Shown: positions 56,958 through 64,000 of the stretch, in pieces
Position numbering within the stretch: position 1 is the first letter of the stretch
Layout: each line of letters opens with the position of its first letter
Origin: Deltaproteobacteria bacterium
GTDB taxonomy: Bacteria; Desulfobacterota; GWC2-55-46
Length of the DNA: 64,000 nt
Reading direction: 5' to 3'
Assembly: GCA_016234935.1 (NCBI GenBank)
Contig: JACRNL010000015.1
Location: 29,495 to 93,494 of the forward strand
Made by a program: the position numbers and the translations under genes
The notes under the pieces: model-generated
Told to the model about the DNA's origin: nothing
Database searches by the model: none
Seen by the model: the letters and a program-made list of their open reading frames with translations, nothing else

Positions 56958-59159
56958 ATGCTTTTTTACGCCTTTCTTCTTGCAGTCATGATTGTCACCG
57001 GAAGCTGCACGCCCAACGATCCCTACCGTTCCGCTGAAAGAAATAAAAACATCTTTTACTCGACCTTCAACGAGCCGCCAAAGCACCTTGACCCTGCAAA
57101 GGCATACAGCTCCGACGAATACGAGCTTATAGGCCAGATATACGAGCCTGCGATTCAGTATCACTACCTCATCCGCCCCTACACCCTCGTGCCGCTGACG
57201 GCCCGGGCCGTGCCGGCGCCGGTTTACCTTGACAAAAACGGCAGGGGGCTGCCTGATGGAGTTCTGCCGGAGAAGGTCTACCGCGCCGTCTACGAGATAC
57301 GGATAAAAAAGGGGATTATGTATCAGCCCCATCCGGCCTTTGCCAAAGAGGCTGACGGAAGCCCGCTTTACAAAAACCTTACCCCAAAAGACCTTGAAGG
57401 CATAGACGACATAAACGACTTTCCGGTTAAGGCTGCGCGCGAGCTGAAGTCCGACGACTACATCCTTGAGGTAATGCGCCTTGCAGACCCGGCAATAGAA
57501 AGCCCGGTCTTCGCGATGCTTGAAAAGTACATCCTCGGCCTTCACGAATATTCCGAGGCCCTGCGCGCCGACCTTGAGGCCGCGCGCAGGCAGCGGCGTG
57601 AAAATGCAGGCCCTGCCTACAACCGGACGGTTGATGAAAAAGAGCGGCCCATCGTCCTTGACTACAAAAAACATCCCCTGCCCGGCGTGGAGAAGGTCGA
57701 TGACTACACTTATAGAATCATCTTGAAGGCAAAGTACCCGCAGTTCATCTACTGGCTGGCCATGCCGTTTTTCGCGCCCATGCCGGAGGAGGCCGTCAGG
57801 TTTTACTCCGAAGACGCGCTCAAGGACAGGAACATAACGCTCAACAGATTTCCCGTCGGCACAGGGCCGTATATGATGGACAGGTATAATCCGAACATGG
57901 AGATAGTCCTTGGCCGCAACAAGAACTTCCACCGCGAGGACTACCCGGATAAAGGCGAGGCCGGCGACGATGAAAAGGGGCTGCTCGAAGACGCGGGCAG
58001 GCCGCTGCCTTTCATGGACATGATAGTCTTCAAACAGGAAAAGGAGGCCATCCCGCGCTGGAATAAATTTTTGCAGGGCTATTACGACAACTCCGGCATA
58101 ACGTCGGAGAGCTTCGACACGGCGGTGACCGTTTCCGCCGCAGGCAGGGCCGAGCTCACGGCGCAGATGACCCAAAAAGGCATCCGCCTTCTTACCTCCG
58201 TGCGCCCGTCTGTTTATTATACCGGTTTTAATATGACAGACGATACGGTCGGCGGCCTCTCAATAGAAAAGCAAAAGCTCCGCCAGGCCATTTCCATTGC
58301 CCTGGACGACGAGGAATATATCGAGATATTCAACAACGGCAGGGGTGTTCCGGCCATGTCCATCCTGCCGCCGGGCATCTTCGGATACGTCGAGGGCGCC
58401 GATGGCATTAATCCTTACGTCTACAAATGGGACAGCGCGCGGAAAAAACCGGTAAGACGGGATATCGAATACGCCGGAAAACTGATGGCAGAGGCGGGCT
58501 TTCCGGGCGGCAGGACAAAAGACGGCTCGCCGCTCGTGATAACCTTTGACAACCCATGGACAGGGGCCGACATGACGCCTGTCATAAACTGGTATATAAA
58601 GAGATTCAGGCTCCTGGGCATCCAGCTTGAGAACAAGACGACGGACTACAACAGATTTCAGGAAAAGATGACGAAGGGCAACTTCCAGTTCTTCTCATGG
58701 GGCTGGAACGCCGATTACCCCGACCCTGAGAATTTTTACTTCCTGCTCTCAACGGCCAACGGAAAAGTAAAGTATCAGGGAGAAAATGCCTCGAACTACT
58801 CAAACCCTGAGTTTGACCGGCTCTTTAAAATGATGGAGAATATGAATAACTCCCCTGAAAGACTCCGGCTCATAAAGGAGATGACACACATTACCCGGCA
58901 GGACGCGCCATTGGTGTGGGGCTTTTACCCGGTGGCCTTTGGCCTGTCTCACGCATGGGTGCGTAACGTCAAATCCAACGCCATGGCCAACAACACGATG
59001 AAGTATATAAGGCTGGACGTTGCGAAACGAAGGGCGGCAAGGGACGAGTGGAACAGGCCAATCCTGTGGCCAATCGCAGCAGCCGCGGCCCTGCTCGTCA
59101 TCGCGGCAATACCGGCGATAATCGCCGTAAGGAAAAGGATGCGGGGCGGACGGGGGTAA
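56958..59159 (+). CDS. Peptide ABC transporter solute-binding lipoprotein
   Basis: A family 5 (OppA/DppA-type) extracellular solute-binding protein of 733 residues. The ATG at 56958 gives a short signal with lipobox VTGSC (Cys17). EPPKHLDPAKAYSSDEYELI begins the SBP_bac_5 domain. The conserved GTGPYMMDRYNPNMEIVLGR, ARKKPVRRDIEYAGKLMAEA and FFSWGWNADYPDPENFYFLL are present. An unusual C-terminal helix (IAAAAALLVIAAIPAIIAV) and basic tail follow, so the protein may be anchored at both ends. Long variants of this kind often accompany the two permeases and fused ATPase found here. The peptide or oligosaccharide substrate is unknown. Confidence 0.92.
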   Translation: MLFYAFLLAVMIVTGSCTPNDPYRSAERNKNIFYSTFNEPPKHLDPAKAYSSDEYELIGQIYEPAIQYHYLIRPYTLVPLTARAVPAPVYLDKNGRGLPDGVLPEKVYRAVYEIRIKKGIMYQPHPAFAKEADGSPLYKNLTPKDLEGIDDINDFPVKAARELKSDDYILEVMRLADPAIESPVFAMLEKYILGLHEYSEALRADLEAARRQRRENAGPAYNRTVDEKERPIVLDYKKHPLPGVEKVDDYTYRIILKAKYPQFIYWLAMPFFAPMPEEAVRFYSEDALKDRNITLNRFPVGTGPYMMDRYNPNMEIVLGRNKNFHREDYPDKGEAGDDEKGLLEDAGRPLPFMDMIVFKQEKEAIPRWNKFLQGYYDNSGITSESFDTAVTVSAAGRAELTAQMTQKGIRLLTSVRPSVYYTGFNMTDDTVGGLSIEKQKLRQAISIALDDEEYIEIFNNGRGVPAMSILPPGIFGYVEGADGINPYVYKWDSARKKPVRRDIEYAGKLMAEAGFPGGRTKDGSPLVITFDNPWTGADMTPVINWYIKRFRLLGIQLENKTTDYNRFQEKMTKGNFQFFSWGWNADYPDPENFYFLLSTANGKVKYQGENASNYSNPEFDRLFKMMENMNNSPERLRLIKEMTHITRQDAPLVWGFYPVAFGLSHAWVRNVKSNAMANNTMKYIRLDVAKRRAARDEWNRPILWPIAAAAALLVIAAIPAIIAVRKRMRGGRG

Positions 59160-59210
59160 GGGCGCTGCAAAATACTTTTCACGCTTGTTAAAGAATAGGC
59201 TAAAACAAAA

Positions 59211-60191
59211 ATGCTCACTTACATAATCCGCCGCATACTCTACGCCGTGCCTATCGTCATCGGCGTGAACGTCCTCACGGCGCTGCTGTTTTTTTACGTC
59301 AATACGCCGGATGACATGGCGCGAAAGATACTCGGCGAAAAGAACGTAACGCCCGCGGCCATAGAGAACTGGAAAAAAGACCACGGCTACGGCCTGCCCG
59401 CTTTTTTAAACACAAAGGAGGCCGGCCTTGCGACGGTCACGCAGACCATTTTTTATCAAAAGTCCGTCCCGCTTCTGTGGCTTGACTTCGGCAGGTCCGA
59501 CAGGAACAACATAGACATCGGCAGGGAGATAGGCCGGAGGATGTGGGCGTCCCTGGCCATCAGCCTTCCCATGTTCACCTTCGGCGTATTCATAGACCTG
59601 TTTTTCGCCATGATGCTGGCCTACTACCGGGGGACATACCTTGACATAAGCGGCGTCGTCTTTTGCGTCATCATGATGTCGGTATCAACGCTCTTTTACA
59701 TCATCGGCGGGCAGTTCATACTCGGCAAGCTCTTGAAACTTTTCCCGATATCAGGCTACGACACGGGCGTTTACTCCTTTAAATTCCTCGTCCTGCCTGT
59801 AGCCGTCGGCGTCATAAGCGGCGCCGGCATCGGCATACGCTTTTACAGGACGGTCTTTCTTGAGGAGATAAACAAGGACTACATAAGAACCGCCCGTGCA
59901 AAGGGGCTTAGCGAGGCAAAGGTGCTCTTCAAGCACGCCCTCAAGAACGCCATGATACCGGTGCTCACGAACGTGGTCGTCTCCATACCGTTCCTTTTTT
60001 ACGGCAGCCTCATCATGGAGAGCTTTTTTTCCATACCCGGCCTCGGCAACTTCACCATAGACGCGATACAGGCCCAGGACTTCGCCATAGTCCGGTCAAT
60101 GGTCTACATGGGCTCGATACTCTACATCGTCGGCCTGATACTGACGGACATAAGCTATACGCTCGTAGATCCAAGGGTGCTGTTTGAATAA
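59211..60191 (+). CDS. ABC transporter permease (OppB-like)
   Basis: A 326-residue permease with the DppB/OppB pattern: MLTYIIRRILYAVPIVIGVN at the start, and the EAA loop DYIRTARAKGLSEAKVLFKH followed by ALKNAMIPVLTNV. The final VDPRVLFE (usually VDPRVRY) is present. An extended periplasmic segment (residues about 30-110) is inserted between the first two helices. It forms the channel with the OppC-like permease encoded after a family F repeat. The gene starts 51 bases after the lipoprotein gene. Confidence 0.93.
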   Translation: MLTYIIRRILYAVPIVIGVNVLTALLFFYVNTPDDMARKILGEKNVTPAAIENWKKDHGYGLPAFLNTKEAGLATVTQTIFYQKSVPLLWLDFGRSDRNNIDIGREIGRRMWASLAISLPMFTFGVFIDLFFAMMLAYYRGTYLDISGVVFCVIMMSVSTLFYIIGGQFILGKLLKLFPISGYDTGVYSFKFLVLPVAVGVISGAGIGIRFYRTVFLEEINKDYIRTARAKGLSEAKVLFKHALKNAMIPVLTNVVVSIPFLFYGSLIMESFFSIPGLGNFTIDAIQAQDFAIVRSMVYMGSILYIVGLILTDISYTLVDPRVLFE

Positions 60192-60206
60192 ACAGGTGTG
60201 CCTGCT

Positions 60207-60364
60207 AACAGGGCGCTGAAAAACTAATATACTCGTGCAGGCTGCTCAAAAAGCCTCAGATACAAGGCGTCGAGGAACGAGGAATGAGGCGTACTTTTGG
60301 GTACGCCGCAGTGACGAGCGACGAAGACAACGCAGTAGATGAGGCTTTTTCAGCAGCCTGCTAA
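60207..60364. repeat. Family F repeat between the two permease genes
   Basis: AACAGGGCGCTGAAAAACTA begins the unit. GCAGGCTGCTCAAAAAGCCT, GTACTTTTGGGTACGCCGC and GAGGCTTTTTCAGCAGCCTG end it. It is nearly identical to the copy at 38316. The OppC-like start codon follows six bases after the end. This copy is transcribed in the opposite sense to the other three. Confidence 0.93.
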
Positions 60365-60369
60365 AGACA

Positions 60370-61542
60370 ATGCCAGTAATCCTGACAACCGACCTCATAG
60401 TGTTTTTCATTATCGGCCTCATCGTCTACTTCGGCCTCGGCGCGAGGGGAAATGGGGCGACAAGGGGCGTTTGGCTCGCGCTGCGCGCCAACAGGCTCGC
60501 CATGATATCCCTTGCCATACTCCTTGTCTATGCCGCCGGCGCGCTTATGGACTCCATACGCTGGAGGGACGCTGTTACGGACTCAAGCGGGACTCAGGTA
60601 GTGGCTAAAAATGGCGGAACGGTCTACAGCACAGAGCCGCTGAGCCTGCTTGACCGCGCATTTTCAGGTATGCGTAAAAGGGTGGAAAAGACCTACTCCG
60701 CGCCGCTGGCAACGAAGCTCTACGCAAAAGAGAGCATGGAACTTCCGGGCGGCACGATCACGAGGGACTATCCGCCGCTTAAATACCCCGGAAGCCATCT
60801 GCTCGGCACGGACAGAGTTGGTAACGACATAGTCTTTACCGCGCTTAAGGGCGCAAGAACGGCTGTCGTCATCGGCGCCGGGGCAACCGCGGTCATCATC
60901 CCGTTCGCCATTTTCTTCGGCGTCATAGCGGGATACTGCGGCGGCTTTATTGACGACGTAATACAATATCTATACACCACGCTTGCCTCCATACCGGGCG
61001 TCCTTTTGATAGTCGCGTTCATGCTGCTTTTCGGAGGGAGCGGCTTTCAAGGCGGGCTGATTTCAGATAAGCTCCTTTTCCTCGGCGTCTTTGTGCCAAA
61101 CGACAGGCTCTTCTGGCTCTGCCTGATACTCGGCATAACGTCATGGACAGACCTTTGCAGACTGATACGTGGAGAAACTTTAAAACTCCGCGAGATGGAA
61201 TACGTTCAGGCGGCAAGGGCCTTCGGCTCGCCGGGCCTGAAGATAATCTACCGCCACATAGTGCCAAACGTCATGCATCTTGTGCTGATTACCTTCGTTC
61301 TGCAGTTCAGCGGCCTTGTGCTGGCCGAGGCCATACTCAGCTACATCGGCATAGGCGTGGGCCCGGAGATGGGCAGCTGGGGCAATATGATAAACACCGC
61401 GCGCCTTGAGCTTTCACGGGAGCCGGTCGTCTGGTGGAACCTCTTTGCGGCGTTCCTGTCCATGTTCGGCCTTGTCCTTCCGGCCAACATCTTCGGCGAC
61501 GCCGTGCGTGACGCGCTGGATCCGCGCCTGAGATTCAGATGA
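60370..61542 (+). CDS. ABC transporter permease (OppC-like)
   Basis: A 390-residue permease with the OppC/DppC pattern. Two N-terminal helices and a long periplasmic loop are followed by LLGTDRVGNDIVFTALKGAR. Helices and the EAA loop (EMEYVQAARAFGSPGLKIIY, RHIVPNVMHLVLI) follow, then VLAEAILSYIGIGVGPEMGS and the ending DALDPRLRFR. The loop between the first helices is longer than in E. coli OppC. The ATG at 60370 lies just after the family F repeat, and no strong ribosome-binding site is seen, so the repeat may affect its expression. Confidence 0.92.
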   Translation: MPVILTTDLIVFFIIGLIVYFGLGARGNGATRGVWLALRANRLAMISLAILLVYAAGALMDSIRWRDAVTDSSGTQVVAKNGGTVYSTEPLSLLDRAFSGMRKRVEKTYSAPLATKLYAKESMELPGGTITRDYPPLKYPGSHLLGTDRVGNDIVFTALKGARTAVVIGAGATAVIIPFAIFFGVIAGYCGGFIDDVIQYLYTTLASIPGVLLIVAFMLLFGGSGFQGGLISDKLLFLGVFVPNDRLFWLCLILGITSWTDLCRLIRGETLKLREMEYVQAARAFGSPGLKIIYRHIVPNVMHLVLITFVLQFSGLVLAEAILSYIGIGVGPEMGSWGNMINTARLELSREPVVWWNLFAAFLSMFGLVLPANIFGDAVRDALDPRLRFR

Positions 61543-61559
61543 GCGGAAGCGCCGTTTTG

Positions 61560-61632
61560 CCTGTCATCCCCGCATGTCTCTATCGGGGATCTGGTTTTAA
61601 ATTCCCGATTAAAACCTCGGGAATGACAACTT
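61560..61632. repeat. Family B repeat between permease and ATPase genes
   Basis: GTCATCCCCGCATGTCTCTA, TCGGGGATCTGGTTTTAAAT, TCCCGATTAAAACCTCGGGA, ATGACA. The outer GTCAT and ATGAC pair, with inner CCCCG/CGGGG and CCCGA/TCGGG stems. Confidence 0.85.
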
Positions 61633-61645
61633 AAGGGATTTAAAA

Positions 61646-63493
61646 TTGCCGACACCCGTGCTTGAAGTAAAAAACCTGAAAACCTATTTCAAGACCGGGG
61701 CAGGCGTTGCCCGGGCCGTTGACGGCGTCTCTTTTGAGATAGCAAGGGGGGAGACCTTTGCCCTTGTCGGCGAGTCCGGCTGCGGCACATCGGTCACAGC
61801 CCTTTCCATCATTCAGCTTATTCAGGACTCCGGCTTTTACGGCGGCGGGCAGATACTTTTAAACGGCAGAGACGTCATCCCGCTCAGCGAAAAGGAAAAA
61901 AGGAAGATGCGCGGGAACAAGGTCTCCATGATATTTCAGGAGCCGATGACGTCCCTGAACCCTGTATTCACCGTGGGAGACCAGATACTTGAGACAATAA
62001 TGCTGCACCAGAAAAAGTCGGCCGCGGACGCCAGGGCCGCGGCGATAGAGATGCTGCGGAGCGTCAAGTTCCCAAACCCCGAGGCTATCTTCGACGAGTA
62101 TCCGCACCGTCTTTCCGGCGGCATGAGGCAGAGGGTCATGATAGCCATTGCCCTGTGCTGCAAGCCCGACCTCCTCATAGCGGACGAGCCGACCACCGCC
62201 CTTGACGTGACCATCCAGGACGAGATAATAAAACTCATCAAGGAGCTCAAGGAGTCCATGGGCACGGCGGCGCTGCTTATCACGCATAACCTCGCCCTTG
62301 TCTATAATAACGCCGAGACCGTAGGCGTGATGTACGGCGGGAAGATAGCCGAGCTTGCCCCGGCAAGGGCGCTCTTTAAAAACCCCATGCATCCGTATAC
62401 CATAAAGCTCCTGCGCTCCATCCCCGGCAGGGCCATGCGCGCAAGGCCGCTCGACACCATCCCCGGCTCCGTGCCTCCGGCGACGGCTTACGCGGAGGGT
62501 TGCCGCTTTTCAGGCCGCTGTCCGCGCGAGATGCAGGGCTGCGCCGCCATAGAGCCGCTGCTTTCAAGCCGCGAACCCGGCCACTTCGCGGCCTGCCACC
62601 TCTATGACAGCGACTTCATGAAAACGCCTGATTCAACTCCCCTTCACAGGGAGGCTGAGATATTGCCCATTATCTCAACGCCGCCGGATATGCGGGAGAC
62701 GCTCGTGAAGGCCGCCGGTCTCAAGACCTACTACCCCATAAGAAAGGGGCTTCTAAAGAGGGTGACCGGCTATGTAAAGGCCGTTGACGGGATAGACCTG
62801 ACAATGAAAAAAGGCTCGACGCTGGCCCTTGTAGGCGAGTCCGGCTCAGGCAAGACGACCGCCGGAAAGACCATCATAAGGCTGATTGAACCAACGGGCG
62901 GAGAGATATTTTTCAAAGACGCAAGGCTTACTCATCTTAAGGAAAGCGAGCTTAAAACCTTCCGCTCCAAGGCGCAGATAATCTTTCAAGACCCGTATTC
63001 GTCGCTTAATCCGAGGCTGACCGTTGGAAAGATAATCGAAGAAGGCCTTTTAACGCTAAAACCCGGTCTCGACAGGAAGGCGCGGCTTGAAAAAATAGCA
63101 TCCACCCTTGGGCGCGTCGGCCTTGACGCCGGGGCGATGGAAAGATACCCGCACGAATTCTCCGGCGGCCAGCGCCAGAGGGTCGGCATAGCCCGCGCCC
63201 TTGCCGTAGACCCGGAGTTCATAGTCTGCGACGAAGCCGTCTCCGCCCTCGACGTCTCCGTGCAGGCGCAGATTTTGAACCTCCTTAAATCCATCCAGAG
63301 GGACTTCGGCCTCTCCTTCCTCTTCATCACGCACGACCTCGGCGTGGTCAAATACGTCGCCGACGAGGTCGCCGTCATGCACCAGGGCAAAATAGTCGAA
63401 CACAGCGCCACGGAAGAGTTATTCTCAAACCCAAAACACGCCTATACAAAAAAACTCCTCGCCGCCGTGCCGAGAATGGGCAATGATTTTTAA
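61646..63493 (+). CDS. Fused OppDF-type ABC ATPase with altered first Walker A
   Basis: Two peptide-importer ATPase domains in one 615-residue chain. Domain 1 (residues about 5-330) has the signature [15 protein letters not shown], Walker [14 protein letters not shown] and the Cys-rich oligopeptide C-terminal motif ([16 protein letters not shown]). Its Walker A reads GESGCGTS (residues 42-49): Thr48 replaces the invariant Lys. Domain 2 (about 350-615) is complete, with [24 protein letters not shown] and [13 protein letters not shown]. The start is TTG at 61646, giving [14 protein letters not shown]; a GTG lies nine bases later. Altered site 1 suggests an asymmetric transporter with one active ATP site, or a sequencing change (AAA to ACA). 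Confidence 0.92.
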   Translation: MPTPVLEVKNLKTYFKTGAGVARAVDGVSFEIARGETFALVGESGCGTSVTALSIIQLIQDSGFYGGGQILLNGRDVIPLSEKEKRKMRGNKVSMIFQEPMTSLNPVFTVGDQILETIMLHQKKSAADARAAAIEMLRSVKFPNPEAIFDEYPHRLSGGMRQRVMIAIALCCKPDLLIADEPTTALDVTIQDEIIKLIKELKESMGTAALLITHNLALVYNNAETVGVMYGGKIAELAPARALFKNPMHPYTIKLLRSIPGRAMRARPLDTIPGSVPPATAYAEGCRFSGRCPREMQGCAAIEPLLSSREPGHFAACHLYDSDFMKTPDSTPLHREAEILPIISTPPDMRETLVKAAGLKTYYPIRKGLLKRVTGYVKAVDGIDLTMKKGSTLALVGESGSGKTTAGKTIIRLIEPTGGEIFFKDARLTHLKESELKTFRSKAQIIFQDPYSSLNPRLTVGKIIEEGLLTLKPGLDRKARLEKIASTLGRVGLDAGAMERYPHEFSGGQRQRVGIARALAVDPEFIVCDEAVSALDVSVQAQILNLLKSIQRDFGLSFLFITHDLGVVKYVADEVAVMHQGKIVEHSATEELFSNPKHAYTKKLLAAVPRMGNDF

Positions 63494-63548
63494 GGAAACC
63501 TGTCAGATTCCAACAAGTCTGCAGTTTCGAGAAGTCTGAAGGGATTGA

Positions 63549-63568
63549 GGTTGATCCCCTTCAAGGGG
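63549..63568. repeat. Family A repeat downstream of the ATPase gene
   Basis: GGTTGATCCCCTTCAAGGGG, a standard unit with one change in the left arm. Confidence 0.8.
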
Positions 63569-63622
63569 TTACAAAGATACGAAAGATTTCTCTACCATAC
63601 AAAAAACCAGCCAAAACGCAAA

Positions 63623-63652
63623 AAGGGGCTGCGGATTGCTCCGTAACCCCTT
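63623..63652 (-). terminator. Terminator of the tRNA-Lys remnant
   Basis: On the minus strand AAGGGGTTACGGA, GCAA and TCCGCAGCCCCTT form a hairpin with one bulged pair, followed by TTTGCGTTTT. It lies eight bases beyond the CCA end of the tRNA remnant. Confidence 0.75.
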
Positions 63653-63660
63653 GATTTACA

Positions 63661-63706
63661 TGGTGGGCCGCGCAGGGATCGAACCTGCGACCCGCTGATT
63701 AAGAGT
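63661..63706 (-). pseudogene. 3' half of tRNA-Lys(CTT), probable attachment-site remnant
   Basis: Read on the minus strand: CTCTTAATCAGC (anticodon loop with CTT at 63701-63703, then the 3' anticodon stem), GGGTC, the T-arm GCAGG TTCGATC CCTGC, acceptor GCGGCCC and ACCA. The 5' half is missing. The bases upstream (AAGTG before ACTC) do not pair with the 3' anticodon strand beyond three positions, and no D-arm follows. The break is at the anticodon stem, a common integrase crossover point. The gene therefore keeps its natural 3' end and terminator but not its start. Confidence 0.85.
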
Positions 63707-63710
63707 CACT

Positions 63711-64000
63711 TGGGACAAAAAAACATAACGCCTTGATTTATGGCCCGGTTTCCCGTTTTGCCTTTGAATTTGCGGCGTTATGCGCGTTACAGTGGTCATG
63801 TCCGTTACTGGATTTTATGACCGTTTTGGATGGTTTTAGCACAAAAAAAGCACAGTTGAATGGGGTGAACCCCTCTGTTGAGACAGTTTTGAATTAGCAC
63901 ACATGGTTTCTATGGTTATTCTCTCCATCACTTAGACTCAAAAGCTATCTTGATATCGGAAGAAATTCATCGTAGCCCCTTCGGAGGTCTTCAGGCAAGC
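63711..64000. mobile_element. Probable edge of an integrated element
   Basis: Sequence after the tRNA break is AT-richer and free of the window's common repeats, except for a degenerate GGGGTGAACCCC near 63860. A 9-bp inverted repeat (CATAACGCC at 63724, GGCGTTATG at 63774) flanks about 41 bases and could be an arm or core recognition site. No gene is visible before the window ends. The inference rests on the tRNA half. Confidence 0.45.

Noticed and set aside
56790..58175. 461-residue open frame on the minus strand opposite the solute-binding protein gene
   Set aside because: It mirrors the coding frame of a clear SBP_bac_5 gene in GC-rich DNA, has no ribosome-binding site and no recognisable motif.

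Overview
The window looks like a chromosomal segment of a Gram-negative, probably anaerobic or facultatively anaerobic bacterium from the lineages once called Deltaproteobacteria, or from Nitrospirota. The outer membrane is implied by an MCE/Mla lipid transport operon, a NodT-type outer-membrane efflux lipoprotein and several lipoproteins. Two gene orders support the placement: nadD-rsfS-rlmH-gpmI, and zapB-zapA-6S RNA-ygfA-rny-ymdB-tyrS. The three-piece ferredoxin-type glutamate synthase next to HdrBC-like genes, and a corrinoid-activation (ASKHA) protein, point to anaerobic redox chemistry. The genus cannot be fixed from sequence alone.

Layout. 0.3-4.2 kb: minus-strand housekeeping operon (nadD, rsfS, rlmH, an NTF2-like protein, gpmI) and a tiny zinc-ribbon gene. 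4.8-15 kb: plus-strand ResB-like protein, Na/Ca exchanger, a small secreted Lys/Ala protein, a metallophosphoesterase, a UbiA prenyltransferase, a flavoprotein, a TrmJ-like methyltransferase and a large multidomain lipoprotein, then a divergent cold-shock gene. 15.6-22 kb: SpeE-like membrane protein, a PilZ protein, a sigma-54 promoter with a 43-aa membrane microprotein, a sigma-54 activator and an IPT-like membrane protein. 22-29 kb: small genes, arfB and a TetR-controlled DevBCA-like exporter with its outer-membrane partner. 29-36 kb: ASKHA protein, a decayed restriction-modification island, MCE/Mla genes and alr. 36-45 kb: sigma-32-like factor, F0 genes, tyrS, ymdB, rny, ygfA, 6S RNA, zapA and zapB. 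45-52 kb: glutamate synthase with HdrBC-like proteins, a ferredoxin and an aldehyde dehydrogenase. 52-57 kb: hflX, an orphan receiver, a Met-rich periplasmic protein and an M56 peptidase. 57-63.5 kb: peptide ABC importer. The right end holds the 3' half of a tRNA-Lys gene with its terminator, which looks like the attachment scar and distal edge of an integrated element.

The most striking property is the density of short repeats. I distinguish six families. A is a 22-bp double palindrome (core CCCCTTCAAGGGG). B is a CCCCGATAGAAACATTCG / CCCCGCTTAAAGCC type. C contains GCGCACGGCTAAAG. D is a CCTCTCCCCTCGCGGGAGAGG unit, often carrying A inside it. E is the GTTCCCACGCT hairpin. F is a repeat of about 155 bp. 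Family A has inserted in frame into at least eight protein-coding genes and adds peptides such as GLNPFKG, GVTPFKG and GVEPLQG. All four family F copies sit inside operons. These protein-invading and operon-invading repeats, the sigma-54 microprotein locus, the HdrBC-GltB arrangement and the tRNA attachment scar are the best candidates for undescribed biology here.
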